Source: an uncultured bacterium (GTDB lineage: Bacteria; Actinomycetota; Coriobacteriia; Coriobacteriales; Coriobacteriaceae). From it: 47,099 nucleotides of DNA. Each line of letters begins with the position of its first letter. Positions within the stretch are counted from its first letter, which is position 1. Below are positions 32,267-40,708 of this stretch, piece after piece. The notes under the pieces were generated by a model. The model worked only from the letters and a program-made list of their open reading frames with translations, was not told where the DNA came from and did not search any database. Both the position numbers and the translations under genes were made by a program. The stretch lies in assembly GCA_905214435.1 (NCBI GenBank), contig CAJMMA010000011.1, positions 1 through 47,099 of the forward strand, in the 5' to 3' direction.

Positions 32267-34483
32267 ATGGAACAATTCTCGCAATCGGGCTCGCGCGGTC
32301 GACGCCGCACGGGCAACGAGCCGGCGCCGCACGAACGCGTGAAGGGCGAGCGCCGTGCCAACGAGCCGCGACGCACCGCGAGCCCCCATCGCGCTTCTGC
32401 CAACAACGCGGGCCGCGCCAACACTCCCGCCGCGGAGCAGACGCCTGCTCGCCCCAAGTCCCGCTACATCCCTGCCCTTGACGGCCTGCGCACGCTTGCC
32501 GTCGTCGCGGTGGTGCTCTATCACCTCAACCTCACGTGGGCTCAGGGCGGCCTGCTTGGCGTCACGATCTTCTTTGTGCTTTCGGGCTATCTGATCACGC
32601 GCTTGCTGCTCAACGAAGTCGCTAAGACCGGTCGCATCGACCTTAAGAGCTTCTGGATTCGCCGCATCCGTCGCCTGGTCCCCGCCGTGGTAACGGTAGT
32701 GTTCGTGACCTGCGCGCTGTGCACCATCTTTAACCACGTGATGCTCACCAAGATGCGTCCCGACATTCTGCCGTCGCTGCTGTTCTTTAACAACTGGTGG
32801 CAGATTATGCAGGACGTCTCGTACTTCAACGCCCTGGGCGATCCCTCGCCGCTTACGCACTTTTGGTCGCTTGCCATCGAGGAACAGTTCTACCTGATTT
32901 GGCCGCCACTGCTGTTTGCCATGGTATCCATGCATGTGAGCAAGCCCAACACGCGCCGCGTGGTTCTGGGCCTTGCCGCGGTATCTGCCCTCGCCATGAT
33001 GGTGCTTTACAACCCCGCCGCCGACCCCAGCCGCGTGTACTACGGCACCGACACCCGCGTGTTCTCGCTTCTGCTGGGCGCCTGGATGGCCTTTATCCCC
33101 GATCGCGACCTGGCGCCGGTGCGTCTCGCACATCGTTTGGGGCTCAATCGCCTGGCTGGCGCCGCCAAGCACGGCAAGAACGCCGAGGGCAAGTCTGGCG
33201 AGAAGGCCGACGAAGCAGCCGAGACCGCTCCGGCACAGCCGAGCGCCCTCGTGCGCTTTTGGTCCTCGCCCGCATCCATCGATGTGTTGGGCGTCGTGGG
33301 TCTGGTTGGCCTTGCCGCCATGGTCGCGCTCACTAACGGCTACACCGCGTTCCAGTATCGCGGCGGCACGCTGTTATGTTCCATCCTCACGCTCATGGTC
33401 ATCGCGGCCTGCGTGCAGCCCCAGGGAATGGTTGCCCGCGCGCTGTCCGCCGAGCCGCTCGTGTGGGTCGGCAAGCGCTCGTACAGCATCTACCTGTGGC
33501 ACTATCCTCTGCTGTTGCTCATGAACCCGGTCGCCAACATCAACGATACGCCCTGGTGGCAGTACATTTTGCAGGTGCTGCTGGTGGTTGCCGTAGCCGA
33601 GTGCTCCTATCGCTTTATCGAAACGCCGTTTAGGAAGGGCGCCTTCGGCCGCACCGTCGCCGAATTCCGCGATGGCACCACCACGCCCGCCAACTGGGCT
33701 CGCGCGCACGTCCCTGTCTGCGCGGCCTGCGCTGTCGTGTTGGTCGTTGCACTGGGCGGCCTGGTCTTTGTGCCCGAGACGTCTGCGCTGAGCGGCGAGG
33801 GCGCCGAAGTTCTGAACAAGGAAGCCAAAAACACCGCGCCCACCGACCAGCAGGCGGCCGACGACACCGACAAGGACAACGACGGCTTCCCCGATGGCTC
33901 CTACGACCTGTTGATGATCGGCGACTCCGTGTCGCTGCGCGCCGTTGATTCCTTTGAGGGCGTGTTCCCGCACAGCCATATCGATGCCGAAAAGGGACGC
34001 CAGTTTGATGCGGGCCGCGCGACATTTGAGGGCTATATCCAGCAGAACCTTGCCGGCAAGATCGTGGTCTTTGCGCTGGGAACCAATGGCTTGGTAACCG
34101 ACGACCAGATCGACGCCATCATGGCCGATGCAGGAGATAAGCGTATTGTGGTGTTTGTGAACACGCGCAGCCCGCAGCCGTGGGTTGGCTCTACCAACCA
34201 GGCCATCGCCAACGCCGCCACGCGCTACAAGAACGTGCGCGTTATCGACTGGTACGGATACAGTGCCAATCGCAACGACCTGTTCGATGGCGATGGCACG
34301 CACCTGTCGACCACTGGCGTGACCGAGTACCTCAACTTGATCCACGATGCAGTCAAGAAGGACCTGCCCGTGCATCCCGAGGATCACGTCAACGATCCGC
34401 AGCCGGCGGCCGTCAAGTCTGCCACCGACGCGCTCGTCAATGCGCTCGCTCTCAAGCCGCACAAGCTGGGCACCGACAAGTAA
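32267..34483 (+). CDS. Membrane acyltransferase with extracellular SGNH domain (OatA/OafA type)
   Basis: The 738-residue protein has a long basic N-terminal tail (1-65), then the acyltransferase-3 membrane domain: YIPALDGLRTLAVVAVVLYH (67-86), FFVLSGYLITRLL and HFWSLAIEEQFYLIWPP with the essential His. About ten membrane segments follow, interrupted by a charged insert near residues 300-325. The C-terminal SGNH/GDSL-like domain starts after residue 540, with IGDSVSLRA (Ser), FALGTNG (Asn) and DGTHLSTTG (Asp and His). Such proteins O-acetylate peptidoglycan or other surface polymers. No clear ribosome-binding site precedes ATG 32267; only GGATGA is near. Confidence 0.9.
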   Translation: MEQFSQSGSRGRRRTGNEPAPHERVKGERRANEPRRTASPHRASANNAGRANTPAAEQTPARPKSRYIPALDGLRTLAVVAVVLYHLNLTWAQGGLLGVTIFFVLSGYLITRLLLNEVAKTGRIDLKSFWIRRIRRLVPAVVTVVFVTCALCTIFNHVMLTKMRPDILPSLLFFNNWWQIMQDVSYFNALGDPSPLTHFWSLAIEEQFYLIWPPLLFAMVSMHVSKPNTRRVVLGLAAVSALAMMVLYNPAADPSRVYYGTDTRVFSLLLGAWMAFIPDRDLAPVRLAHRLGLNRLAGAAKHGKNAEGKSGEKADEAAETAPAQPSALVRFWSSPASIDVLGVVGLVGLAAMVALTNGYTAFQYRGGTLLCSILTLMVIAACVQPQGMVARALSAEPLVWVGKRSYSIYLWHYPLLLLMNPVANINDTPWWQYILQVLLVVAVAECSYRFIETPFRKGAFGRTVAEFRDGTTTPANWARAHVPVCAACAVVLVVALGGLVFVPETSALSGEGAEVLNKEAKNTAPTDQQAADDTDKDNDGFPDGSYDLLMIGDSVSLRAVDSFEGVFPHSHIDAEKGRQFDAGRATFEGYIQQNLAGKIVVFALGTNGLVTDDQIDAIMADAGDKRIVVFVNTRSPQPWVGSTNQAIANAATRYKNVRVIDWYGYSANRNDLFDGDGTHLSTTGVTEYLNLIHDAVKKDLPVHPEDHVNDPQPAAVKSATDALVNALALKPHKLGTDK

Positions 34484-34506
34484 CCTGCAGCGCAAACTTC
34501 CCACAT

Positions 34507-34544
34507 CCGGAGGGGGTGTCTGCCACGGCAGACACCCCCTCCGG
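34507..34544 (+). terminator. Long hairpin after the acyltransferase gene
   Basis: CCGGAGGGGGTGTCTGC is perfectly inverted in 34507-34523 and 34528-34544, 23 bases after the stop codon. No T tract follows, so it may be a Rho-aided terminator or an RNA 3'-end protector. Confidence 0.65.
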
Positions 34545-34550
34545 CAGTTA

Positions 34551-34588
34551 GGGACGTTCCTTATGTGCTGGCACCTAGGGACACTCCT
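34551..34588. repeat. GGGACGTTCC repeat, inverse of 14753-14792
   Basis: Read in reverse, AGGAGTGTCCC...AAGGAACGTCCC matches the element at 14753-14792 at most positions. It is one member of an intergenic repeat family present in this window. Positions 34589-34717 show nothing recognisable. Confidence 0.6.
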
Positions 34589-34717
34589 GACACAGCCGAG
34601 GAACGCCCTCCTTGCGACCGAATTCTGGACGCCTCGCCACCCCGAGCGTTGTTTCCAAGCCCCACACCTGCAGCAAACAACCCAAAATCACTCTTTTCGA
34701 GCCGGCTCCAAGAGGTC

Positions 34718-34947
34718 GTGGACAAAAAGGGGCAAATATGAGTACTGTTACCATTTTAGTAGCAGGCAAAACCACCCAAAATGGCGCCCAAGCGGTAGCG
34801 CGCGACCCTTCCAGTTGACCAGAATGGCCGGCTTAAGACTTGGAGCTTCGCTTTTAATGAACAGATTTTTAGATATGTTCATTATTTTCTTGGTCGTAAA
34901 TACTATCATCCAGGCAACAGTACTCATATTTGGCATTTTTTGTCCAC
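34718..34947. mobile_element. MITE-like element with long terminal inverted repeats
   Basis: Positions 34718-34752 are inverted at 34913-34947 with about 30 of 35 matching; the inner part, CAAATATGAGTACTGTT, is exact. The ends read GTGGACAAAAA. The enclosed 160 bases are AT-richer than the surroundings and hold no convincing gene. No transposase is present, so it would need one from elsewhere. A structured RNA is an alternative, and target-site duplications were not evident. Confidence 0.5.
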
Positions 34948-34972
34948 ACGCATATTACTAACCCCCTATAAC

Positions 34973-35010
34973 AGGCAAAATACAGGCCGCAACCCATGGC
35001 AGCGGCCTGT
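34973..35010 (-). terminator. Terminator of the NRAMP-type gene
   Basis: On the minus strand ACAGGCCGC (35002-35010) pairs with GCGGCCTGT (34982-34990), followed by ATTTTG. It lies about 20 bases after the stop codon. Confidence 0.8.
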
Positions 35011-35029
35011 TTGGAGTCCAAAGGAGGCG

Positions 35030-36292
35030 CTAAGCGCTGTAACCCATCGCCTGCAGAACAAACATAACGACCGTGAGCACCGTAATCACACCGATAGTCG
35101 CCCAAGTGAGCACGTTCCACACGCGACCGTTGCGGTTAGTGCCCATAATGTGACGGTCGGCGGCGATAACCACCTGGAACACCAGAACCACGGGCAGTAG
35201 CACGCCATTGATGACCTGCGAGGTCATCATAATCTGGAACAGATCGACACCGGGCATGAGCACCAACACGGCAGAAATACCGATGATGGCCGTAATGATG
35301 CCGCGGTAAACCGGGGCCTCATCCCAGCTGCGATCGGCGCCGCGCTCCCAACCAAATGCCTCGCAGATGGCACTCGACGTAACGCCCGGCAGCACGCAGG
35401 CAGCCAAAAAGCTCGCTGCGACCAGGCCCGAGGCAAACAGCACCGTGGACCACTGACCCGCGATGGGCTCCAGCGCGCGGGCGGCATCGGCAGCATCGCT
35501 AATCTGAATACCCGCCGGGAACAGCACCGTACCGGTCGTGATGATAATAAAGCCCGCAATGATATCAGCAGCGATCGAGCCGCTCACGGTATCAATGCGC
35601 TGCAGCACGATGTCGTCCTCGCCCGCGTTCTTATCGACCACGTTGTTCTGCGCCAAGAAAATCATCCACGGCGCGATGGTGGTACCGATCGTTGCGACCA
35701 CGAGCGACACGTAGCTGGGGTCATTTTGAATGTTAGGCACGACCAGGTCGACCGCGACCTCACCCCAGTTGGGGCCAGCCATAAACGCGGCGACAATATA
35801 GGTCACGAAGACGCAGCTTACCAACAGCAGAATCTTCTCGATGCGCTGGAAACTACCCGACATGGTAAGCATCCACACCAGCAGCGCCACCAACGGCACC
35901 GAGATGCTCGCCGGCACGCCAAAGAGAGCAAGGCCGCTGGCGATGCCCGCAAACTCCGAAATGGTCACAGCCGTGTTGGCGATCAACAGCGCCGCCATAG
36001 CAAGTACACTCTTGCGCACGCCAAAGCGCTCGCGAATGAGCGATGCCAGGCCCTTGCCCGTGACGCAGCCGCAGCGCGCCGCGGTCTCCTGCGTCACGAT
36101 GAGCAGCACAGTCATGACGGGAAGCATCCAGAGCATCTTATAGCCATAGCTGGCGCCCGCGCTGGAATACGTTGCAATGCCGCCGGCGTCATTGCCCGAA
36201 AGCGCCGCCAGCAGACCGGGACCCATAGCGCCAAAGATGGCCGCGATGGTCAACTTTTGCTTGGTGCCCGACTTTTGCTTGGTATTTTGCAC
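35030..36292 (-). CDS. NRAMP-family divalent-metal transporter, magnesium (NRMT) type
   Basis: The 420-residue membrane protein has about eleven hydrophobic segments and the NRAMP fold. The first-helix motif is SGNDAGG (32-38) rather than the DPGN of Mn2+/Fe2+ transporters, and the sixth-helix MPH motif is replaced by APW (207-209) in TIGTTIAPWMIFLAQN. Loss of the metal-binding Met is the mark of NRAMP-related Mg2+ transporters, described in Eggerthella, another Coriobacteriia member. GTG 36292 is chosen because AGGTGG precedes it and overlaps the stop codon of the upstream gene. The gene partner carries MgtE-type sensor domains, which strengthens the magnesium call. Confidence 0.85.
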   Translation of the reverse strand: MQNTKQKSGTKQKLTIAAIFGAMGPGLLAALSGNDAGGIATYSSAGASYGYKMLWMLPVMTVLLIVTQETAARCGCVTGKGLASLIRERFGVRKSVLAMAALLIANTAVTISEFAGIASGLALFGVPASISVPLVALLVWMLTMSGSFQRIEKILLLVSCVFVTYIVAAFMAGPNWGEVAVDLVVPNIQNDPSYVSLVVATIGTTIAPWMIFLAQNNVVDKNAGEDDIVLQRIDTVSGSIAADIIAGFIIITTGTVLFPAGIQISDAADAARALEPIAGQWSTVLFASGLVAASFLAACVLPGVTSSAICEAFGWERGADRSWDEAPVYRGIITAIIGISAVLVLMPGVDLFQIMMTSQVINGVLLPVVLVFQVVIAADRHIMGTNRNGRVWNVLTWATIGVITVLTVVMFVLQAMGYSA

Positions 36293-36300
36293 GCGACCAC

Positions 36301-38145
36301 CTAACCCATGACCGACATGGTGAGCAGCACCGCAGCGACGCAGTACGCTACGCACGAGATCATGACGGCAATAACGTTCATGGCGGTGCCCGACGTGTTG
36401 AGGTCATGCTCGTCACGCCAGAACAGCACCATCAGGTAAATCACGGCGCTCATGTTGCCAATCAGACAGACGATGGCCGCGATGTTAAAGCACCCGGTAA
36501 AGAGTTGCTCCTCAAACATGGACGCATCGGGGAACGCAGCGGTGCGCACCAGCTGGGCGCACAGGTAGGTCACGAGTGACAGAATCAGGCCCATGCCCGT
36601 GCTCTGGAAGAAGAACCCCAGATACGGCTTGGGCTCATCGTCGTGACCGTCATACTCCAGGAAGTAGTTCTTGACGAACGACACCATGCGCGAGGCCGCC
36701 AGCAGCACGAGCGGCATGGCGCACATGGGGAACACCACCAGATGCGCGGAGCCGAGCGCCGTTCCCAGCACGGTCGCCATGATGCACGACGCGATGCCCC
36801 ATACAACAACCCAGTACTGGCGATGCACGAACCAGCTGAGCACGTTCGTCGAGTCGTCCGACGCGCTGTCGCCCGAGCCGACACCGGCGATCTGCAGGTC
36901 CTCCTGATGCTCCTCGGCGATAACGTCCATGGCGTCGTCGAAGGTTACGATACCCAGGATATGACGGTTCTCGTCGCAGACGGGGATAGCGACCAGGTCA
37001 TACTTGGTCATCTCGTCCGTCACGTCTTCCTGGTCCTCGTCGGGCGACACGTAGACCAGGTCGCGATAGGCCAGCTGACCCAGCGTGGCGTCGCGGTCGG
37101 CTACGATCAGCGTTCGCAGCGAAAGCACACCGGTCAGCATGCCGCTCGGATCCTCGGTATAGACGTAGTAGACGCTCTCGAAGTCCTCGTCGAGCTCGCG
37201 AATCGCCTCGATGGCGTCACCGACCGTTGCCGTGGCAGGCAGGGAGACAAACTCCGAGGTCATGATGCGGCCGGCGGTGTTGTCCTCATACCCCAGCAGG
37301 TTACGAATCGCCTTCTCCTCCTTGACGCCCATCAGGCGCAGAAGCTTCTCGGCCTTCTCGTAATCGAGCTCGTCGATCAGGTCGGCTGCATCGTCCGGGT
37401 CCATCATGGCCAGCATCGACGATGCGTCCGTGTCGGACAGGCCCTCGAGCATCTCGGTCATAAGCTCGTCGTCATCGAACTCCGAGATAGCTTCGGCTGC
37501 CTGGGCGGTATCGAGCTGCGCAAACACCTGCGCACGTAGGCGCGGGTCGAGCTGCTCGATAATGTCGGCGATGTCGGCAGGGTGCAGCTCGCCGAGCGTC
37601 TTGTGCGACACCGAGAGTTGGATGTTTTTAGTCGAGCGGTCGAGCAGGTCCATGTAGGACCAAGCGATGATGTCCTCGCTGAGCGGCTTGCCCAGGTGCT
37701 TCATAAAGCCCTCGACGACGTGCTCGAGTGCGGGGCTGATCGCGCGCAGCAGACCGCGGGCACCGACCTCGGCACCCAACAGGCGCAGCTGGTTTTCGCC
37801 CGACATGGAAAACTTGATGTCGTTGACGCGCACGACCTTCATGCCCTGCGTGTCGACGATCTGCTTATTGAGAACATCGCGCGCCAGCAGGAGCTCGGTC
37901 GGCTGCAGGTACGAGAAGCGAATATTGGTGGCAGACGTATTGAGATACACGCCTGTCTCATCGATGCGGTCGACCCATTTGCGCCAGCTGATCATGAACG
38001 GCGTCTTGCCGGGACCGCGGAACGCGAGCGACGTCACGTGCGGAAAAACTTCGCCGGTTGCAATGCCAAAATCGTTGACCACGCCGAGCTTTTCGCCGTC
38101 GACGTCCAAGACCGGCAATTTGAGCATCTCACTCAGATAATTCAA
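36301..38145 (-). CDS. PRC-barrel/MgtE_N/CBS membrane protein (MgtE-like)
   Basis: The 614-residue product has a PRC-barrel-like N-terminus (1-85, VLDVDGEKLGVVNDF), an MgtE_N-type helical domain (about 185-290, LGELHPADIADIIEQLD and MDPDDAADLIDELD), two CBS domains (about 295-415, IMTSEFVSLPATATVGDAI, DLVAIPVCDENRHILGIVT), and five or so membrane helices (430-614). The membrane part lacks the usual MgtE pattern, so it may be a Mg2+ sensor or partner rather than a classic channel. Its stop is 8 bases before the NRAMP-type start, so the two are likely coupled. TTG 38145 has GGGGAG upstream; ATG 38127 is the alternative. Confidence 0.8.
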   Translation of the reverse strand: MNYLSEMLKLPVLDVDGEKLGVVNDFGIATGEVFPHVTSLAFRGPGKTPFMISWRKWVDRIDETGVYLNTSATNIRFSYLQPTELLLARDVLNKQIVDTQGMKVVRVNDIKFSMSGENQLRLLGAEVGARGLLRAISPALEHVVEGFMKHLGKPLSEDIIAWSYMDLLDRSTKNIQLSVSHKTLGELHPADIADIIEQLDPRLRAQVFAQLDTAQAAEAISEFDDDELMTEMLEGLSDTDASSMLAMMDPDDAADLIDELDYEKAEKLLRLMGVKEEKAIRNLLGYEDNTAGRIMTSEFVSLPATATVGDAIEAIRELDEDFESVYYVYTEDPSGMLTGVLSLRTLIVADRDATLGQLAYRDLVYVSPDEDQEDVTDEMTKYDLVAIPVCDENRHILGIVTFDDAMDVIAEEHQEDLQIAGVGSGDSASDDSTNVLSWFVHRQYWVVVWGIASCIMATVLGTALGSAHLVVFPMCAMPLVLLAASRMVSFVKNYFLEYDGHDDEPKPYLGFFFQSTGMGLILSLVTYLCAQLVRTAAFPDASMFEEQLFTGCFNIAAIVCLIGNMSAVIYLMVLFWRDEHDLNTSGTAMNVIAVMISCVAYCVAAVLLTMSVMG

Positions 38146-38161
38146 TGGTGCTCCCCATCAT
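38129..38161 (-). CDS. Possible leader peptide before the MgtE-like gene
   Basis: A ten-codon frame encoding MMGSTIELSE starts at 38161, four bases after GGAGG (38166-38170), and ends with TGA at 38129-38131, one base before ATG 38127 of the MgtE-like frame. The ribosome-binding site sits on the shoulder of a GC-rich hairpin (38169-38176/38190-38197). It overlaps the TTG start in another frame. It may set translation of the transporter gene, or be chance. Confidence 0.3.
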   Translation of the reverse strand: MMGSTIELSE

Positions 38162-38362
38162 TATTCCTCCGGACGCGGCCGCGCGTGCGGCGTCCGGGGG
38201 CTTCTGGATATGTATACGCATGCGCGGGCGGCACACCGCTCGACGCTTACACCCCGTGCATGCGCAAAAAGCACCTGCATGGGGTCATCGACTGTATGGT
38301 CGAGGTTTGGATTTCACCTGTAACCTTTCTCTTGACCCTCATTAACCGCAGTAACTATAGCA
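38162..38362 (-). promoter_or_regulatory. Extended -10 promoter and structured leader of the MgtE-like gene
   Basis: On the minus strand TGCTATAGT (38354-38362) is an extended -10. The leader of about 190 bases can fold: CTCGAC near 38307-38312 pairs with GTCGAG near 38249-38254, enclosing ACCCCATGCA (38275-38284) with TGCACGGGGT (38256-38265), then the hairpin 38169-38176/38190-38197. It does not match the M-box consensus I know. The remaining gap to 38440 shows nothing else. Confidence 0.4.
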
Positions 38363-38440
38363 TCAGCATCGCCCTGCGGCATCGAATTTATGCGCTGCAC
38401 ATTGCAGGCATACCAAACGCTGACGCATCCGTGACATAGC

Positions 38441-38473
38441 CATTGGGGACGTTCTTAAACGACTAGCCAATGA
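38441..38473. repeat. CATTGGGGACGTTCTTAAAC repeat
   Basis: This matches 8110-8135 and, in inverse, 46926-46953. It ends right at the stop codon of the deacetylase-like gene. Confidence 0.75.
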
Positions 38474-39880
38474 CTACTCTGTAGTGTCATCGTCCTCGGC
38501 AAGTTGGGGGAACACGGCGTCCTTGGGCATGGTGGCCTTCGTCAGCGAGGTGAGCTTTTTGCTCAGCGACGTGTCCGTCTTAACCAGGTCGCTGAGCGTC
38601 ACGATCTTGTAGCCGTCGGCAATGAGGCCGTCGATAATCTGCGGCAGCGCCTCGAGCGTCTGCTCGGCGCATTCGTCTCTATCGGTGAGCAGCACGATAT
38701 TGCCCGGCGTCACCGAATCGAGCACCGTCGAGACCTGCTCGTCGGCACCGTTGAGCAGCCAGTCGCCCGAGTCAATATTCCACGAGACCACGGCGGAGAC
38801 CAGGTCCATCGCATCAATCCAGCTTTGCTCGTCAAAGGCAGCGTAGGGAGCACGCAGCAGCATCGTCTTCACGCCGGTCGCCGACTTAATCGCATCGGTG
38901 CCTTTCGTGATCTGCTCGCGTACCGCCTCACGGTCCTGACCCTTGAGCGAATCGTCGCTGTAGCTGTTGGATCCGATTTCGCACCCGGCATCGACAATCG
39001 CCTTGGCCGTGGCGGACGAGGCCTCGACCGCATCGCCCGAAAGGAAGAACGTCGCGGTGACGCCCTTTTCCTTGAGTACCTGCAAAATCTGCTTGGTCGC
39101 TCCGCTCGGGCCCTCATCAAACGTCAGCGCCACGTACTTTTCGTTGCCCTTGGGCGCCACGCTCGCGCACGCAACGACGCAATCGGTAGCGGGCACAACC
39201 TCGCCGCGGTCCTGCGTCTTGCCCGACTGCTCACCAACCCACACCTCGGAGCGGCCCTGGACACCCCACGTCTGCACATACTCTATGGCGCCCGTGCCCT
39301 CGACCTTGAGCTTGGGCTCGATAACCGTAGCCTGAATCTCGTGCTTCTCGTAGGTGTTACGGCCATCCTTGACCGTCACCTTCTCGCCGCCCTCAAGTTC
39401 GCGGCTATCCCATTTGCCCTGCTTCACGCGCTTGCCGTCCACCTTAACCGACAGCTTTTCGCCGCCATGGCGCTTGAGCACGCTGTCATCGACGGCCAGC
39501 AGGTCGCCTGCGTCGTAAGTGTCAGTCAACTCCTGGTCGTCGATGAGATTCTGCAGCGTAGAGCCCACACGCACCGCGGTCTTCTGGCCGTTGAGCTCCA
39601 CGTCCACGCTGCGGTTGACGTAGCCCACGACGGCAGCGATAAACAACACGAGTGCGCAACCCACGGCGATGAGCGCATAGGGCAGGCGAGACGAACGACG
39701 GGGTGTGCGGCTGTTGCCGATGCGCGCGCTGCGATCGCTAAACCCACGGCTATGGTTGAGGTACATCGCGCCGGGCTTACGGTGACGCTTGCGCTGACCG
39801 CTGGGCAGCTGCCCCAGATCGCGGCGCGCCGTCGGACGCGTACCCGAACGCCCGTTTAAGTTGGATCCGTTTTGGCGCAT
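38474..39880 (-). CDS. Degenerate polysaccharide-deacetylase (NodB-fold) protein, membrane-anchored
   Basis: The 468-residue product has a basic cytoplasmic tail (1-66), one membrane helix (67-88), a beta-rich extracellular region (90-230), and a NodB domain (245-440). NodB motifs 3 and 4, RAPY (343-346) and DSGDW (370-374), are present. However, TFDDGP is TFDEGP (253-258), the metal-binding HxxxH motif is SNSYSDD (304-310) with no His, and the last His is Thr in LLTD (397-400). It is thus probably not a normal metal-dependent deacetylase and may bind a cell-wall polymer. The start at 39880 follows GGGAGGG. Confidence 0.85.
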   Translation of the reverse strand: MRQNGSNLNGRSGTRPTARRDLGQLPSGQRKRHRKPGAMYLNHSRGFSDRSARIGNSRTPRRSSRLPYALIAVGCALVLFIAAVVGYVNRSVDVELNGQKTAVRVGSTLQNLIDDQELTDTYDAGDLLAVDDSVLKRHGGEKLSVKVDGKRVKQGKWDSRELEGGEKVTVKDGRNTYEKHEIQATVIEPKLKVEGTGAIEYVQTWGVQGRSEVWVGEQSGKTQDRGEVVPATDCVVACASVAPKGNEKYVALTFDEGPSGATKQILQVLKEKGVTATFFLSGDAVEASSATAKAIVDAGCEIGSNSYSDDSLKGQDREAVREQITKGTDAIKSATGVKTMLLRAPYAAFDEQSWIDAMDLVSAVVSWNIDSGDWLLNGADEQVSTVLDSVTPGNIVLLTDRDECAEQTLEALPQIIDGLIADGYKIVTLSDLVKTDTSLSKKLTSLTKATMPKDAVFPQLAEDDDTTE

Positions 39881-39892
39881 GTGCCCTCCCCC

Positions 39893-39931
39893 ATAAACAC
39901 AGCAAGCCGGAGCAACAGGTCTCCGGCTTGC
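39893..39931 (-). terminator. Terminator of the PRC-barrel gene
   Basis: On the minus strand GCAAGCCGGAG (39921-39931) pairs perfectly with 39902-39912, with an 8-base loop, then TGTGTTT. It lies about 20 bases after the stop. Confidence 0.8.
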
Positions 39932-39952
39932 CTCCCATCATTTGGTACGTCG

Positions 39953-40708
39953 CTATTTTGTAGCTTTTGACGAGCCTCCGCTCGCCTTTTGGTATTCGTC
40001 CTTAAAGGCCTTGAACATGCCGCGCGTCTTGCCGAGCTGCTTGCCCAGTGCGCGACTGCCCTTGTCCACGGCAACCGATCCCTTGTCGTCGAGCACCTTG
40101 GCGCCCTTTCTGACCTTGTCGCCCACCACGACGCTGGCCTCGGCGGCCTTGGCAGCCGCACCGCCCGAATACCCGAGCGCCTTGACCTCGTCCGAGACAA
40201 TCATCGCACCGTTCTCGTAGCCGCGCAGCATCGTCGGCGGCACCTGCGTGTCACCAACCAAAACACTCGAAGCAGCACCGGCGGTCACATAGAATGCCTG
40301 CACGATGCCCGAGCGCGGCTTGAACTCGACGTCCGAGCAATAGCCCACGACGTCGCCCGATTCCGTGCGCACGTCCATACCGACCCAGATGATGCAATCG
40401 TCCAGGTTGATGTCGAGGCGCTTGGCGGCGGCGGCATCGTACGTGTCCTTGACGTCATCGACCGCAATGGCGCCCTCGTAGACACCAATGGCGTCGAGCG
40501 CTACGAATCGATCGGGACGCTCGATCATGCCCGCGATATCGGACTGGCGGACCATAAAGCCGACCACGCGCGTACCGCCCGGGGTAAAGACCGGAAAGTG
40601 AATCTTTCCGAGCTTTTTAGGGCTGCGCGGTGTGCCGTCCTTTTTGGTGCGCTTGTCCTCGGTAGGCTTGCGATAAATCTTGGCGCCGACAAAATCCCCG
40701 GCGCGCAT
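39953..40708 (-). CDS. PRC-barrel domain protein
   Basis: The 251-residue protein has two PRC-barrel-like halves: GKIHFPVFTPGGTRVVGFMVRQ (34-55 region) and CIIWVGMDVRTESGDVVGYCSDVEF (105-129 region). A basic tail rich in Lys, Gly and Ser follows (190-251). PRC barrels often tether or sense small ligands; no enzymatic residues are seen. Its ATG overlaps the stop codon of the YtxH-like gene (TAATG at 40706-40710), so the pair is translationally coupled. The MgtE-like protein also has a PRC-like start, but any link is speculative. Confidence 0.8.
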   Translation of the reverse strand: MRAGDFVGAKIYRKPTEDKRTKKDGTPRSPKKLGKIHFPVFTPGGTRVVGFMVRQSDIAGMIERPDRFVALDAIGVYEGAIAVDDVKDTYDAAAAKRLDINLDDCIIWVGMDVRTESGDVVGYCSDVEFKPRSGIVQAFYVTAGAASSVLVGDTQVPPTMLRGYENGAMIVSDEVKALGYSGGAAAKAAEASVVVGDKVRKGAKVLDDKGSVAVDKGSRALGKQLGKTRGMFKAFKDEYQKASGGSSKATK

